Of a stretch of 58,508 nt of DNA, positions 57,685 through 58,508 are shown piece after piece; position 1 is the first letter of the stretch; each line of letters starts with the position of its first letter. Source of the stretch: DAOUMU01 sp034409055 (GTDB lineage: Bacteria > Chloroflexota > Anaerolineae > 4572-78 > J111); contig DAOUMU010000163.1 in NCBI GenBank assembly GCA_034409055.1, positions 1-58,508 on the forward strand, in the 5' to 3' direction. Both the position numbers and the translations under genes were made by a program. The notes beneath the pieces are model-generated. The model made no database searches, was not told where the DNA came from, and saw only the letters and a program-made list of their open reading frames with translations.

Positions 57685-58354
57685 TTTTCAACTCCTTTTG
57701 CCGTAACTACCTACCCTCATATCATTCCGAGGAGCGCAACGACGAGGAATCTCCCTCATGTCATTCCGAAGAGCGCAACGACGAGGAATCCCCCGTCATT
57801 CCGAGGAGCGCAACGACGAGGAATCTCCGAAACCTCGGGGATTCTCCACCTGTTCAGAACGAGCGCAGCGAGTATGGTAGGCAGTTTTTGCCAATAAAAA
57901 TACCCCGTCGGCTACGTGAATGTAGCACGTCGGGGACCTCGAAACTGTCTGAGAATTTGAGGCACCGATTTTGTTACTGTTGTCATAACTCAAATGGGTG
58001 ATTTATAGAAATCTGATACTACTAACGTAGCAGAGGCATCCCCATGCCTCTGCCTTGAACCTCTTGAAATTGACTAGCCACCCATTTTGTGTGGGATCGA
58101 AACTTCAGCCGGTCTTTCTAAACCTCCAACTTTGTATATTTTATCACAAAACGGCATGAACTAAATGAGAAAATAGCCTGCCCTGTGGGTTGGAAAGTAG
58201 TTAGAAAAGGTCAAATAAAAGCGGTTAGGTTGCCCCATTGTTTGCCCTCAAAAATGTGAAGTTTTATATATTCTAAGCCAGGGGGGAATTTGTGGCAAAC
58301 GTGGATTGGTGAATGAGGCGATGTGTGCTATTATAGTATTGCTTGGATAGAAAA
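57685..58354. repeat. Repeat-rich upstream region of gltB copy 2
   Basis: Three tandem copies of a CATTCCGAGGAGCGCAACGA-type unit (57722-57830), a hairpin CCCCG/CGGGG with inner GCTAC/GTAGC stem (57903-57935), the shared palindrome at 57981-58002, the 27-base hairpin unit also found at 43251 (58027-58053), and a half copy of element P (58093-58112). I see no gene in it. Confidence 0.7.
57981..58002 (-). promoter_or_regulatory. Palindrome upstream of gltB copy 2
   Basis: TGTCATAACTCAAATGGGTG followed by AT; differs from 51251-51272 at three of 22 positions, in the same orientation to its gene, 297 bases before the ATG. A regulator of nitrogen assimilation could bind both. Confidence 0.55.
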
Positions 58355-58432
58355 ATGGCAAAAACAGCGATTCAGGTGACAGAAGAAGATATGGCCCTTT
58401 ACCGGGCCACGGCTCGACGGCAAGCCGCGTAA
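58355..58432 (+). pseudogene. Possible truncated nucleotidyltransferase N-terminus
   Basis: A 25-codon frame, MAKTAIQVTEEDMALYRATA then RRQAA and TAA; the frame goes on with ERQAQL after the stop, as if one codon were mutated. The sequence resembles the helical N-terminus of small MNT-type nucleotidyltransferases seen in this phylum, whose catalytic GSxxxxxxxxSDxD part would follow. The rest reads as Pro-rich nonsense to the window's end. Weak evidence; it may also simply be non-coding. Confidence 0.3.
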
Positions 58433-58508
58433 GAACGCCAGGCCCAGCTTCATCCAAACCGATCCCATCCCCTCGCCCGGTCACCTCCACCCCCACCAGC
58501 CCCCCAAC

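Noticed and set aside
57610..57897. 95-codon plus-strand frame (SATTRN/SFRGAQRRG text)
   Set aside because: It is the translation of the tandem CATTCCGAGGAGCGCAACG repeats, not a gene.
1..58508. tRNA, rRNA or riboswitch genes, including a molybdenum-cofactor RNA before modB
   Set aside because: I saw no T-loop motifs in cloverleaf context, no rRNA stretches, and no riboswitch core that I could defend by eye.

Overview
The window looks like chromosomal DNA of an uncultured member of the Chloroflexota, most likely Anaerolineae-like. This is an inference from several signs: coenzyme F420 biosynthesis genes, SLC13 and STAND proteins of a kind common in that phylum, a secreted DUF11 protein ending in a YLPII-type tail, and an unusually dense set of dispersed palindromic repeats between and inside genes. 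I saw no rRNA, tRNA, CRISPR array, transposase or clear phage gene.

Layout. 1-9 kb: a four-helix-bundle protein, a PHP phosphatase, a molybdenum aldehyde oxidoreductase, a lipid kinase overlapping a response regulator, a GxGYxYP lipoprotein and a zinc-ribbon membrane protein. 9-13 kb: a large secreted DUF11 protein and an SPFH protein. 13.5-19.7 kb: a regulatory island with two unlisted single-membrane-segment microproteins (32 and 37 aa) on either side of a P-loop ATPase with a C-terminal DNA-binding domain, then a STAND/TPR ATPase and a membrane PP2C phosphatase. 19.7-27 kb: formate dehydrogenase alpha subunit, a GT-C glycosyltransferase, then an F420 block (NADPH:F420 oxidoreductase, CofE, FbiB C-terminal-like reductase) interrupted by an overlapping unknown/C39-peptidase pair. 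27-33 kb: a transporter with four TrkA-C domains, a CheY-like regulator, a cell-wall-type threonine/proline-rich protein, an FHA protein, a HAD protein and a tandem GNAT protein. 33-40 kb: aldehyde dehydrogenase and molybdate uptake genes (MOT1-type carrier, ModB, an unusual LysM-ModA fusion, PadR regulator) mixed with truncated remnants. 40-46 kb: CAAX protease, pentapeptide protein, hydrolase, TGS GTPase and a LacI-MFS cassette with two perfect operators, flanked by direct repeats. 46-58 kb: a glutamate synthase cluster with one small subunit between two different large subunits.

How it fits together. Molybdenum is a recurring theme: two molybdopterin enzymes (about 2.7 and 20.8 kb) and uptake systems at 35-39 kb, but no ModC ATPase is present. 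F420 genes and the NADPH-linked F420 oxidoreductase form one functional block. Phospho-signalling parts (two response regulators, PP2C, FHA) are scattered without a recognisable kinase. The glutamate synthase genes handle ammonia assimilation, and both large subunits share a palindromic motif about 300-360 bp upstream.

The least explained features are the microprotein/ATPase/STAND/PP2C island, the nested palindromic elements with interchangeable cores, palindromes and tandem repeats translated in frame inside a glycosyltransferase and a glutamate synthase gene, and the LysM-ModA protein whose tail is the beginning of another binding-protein family.
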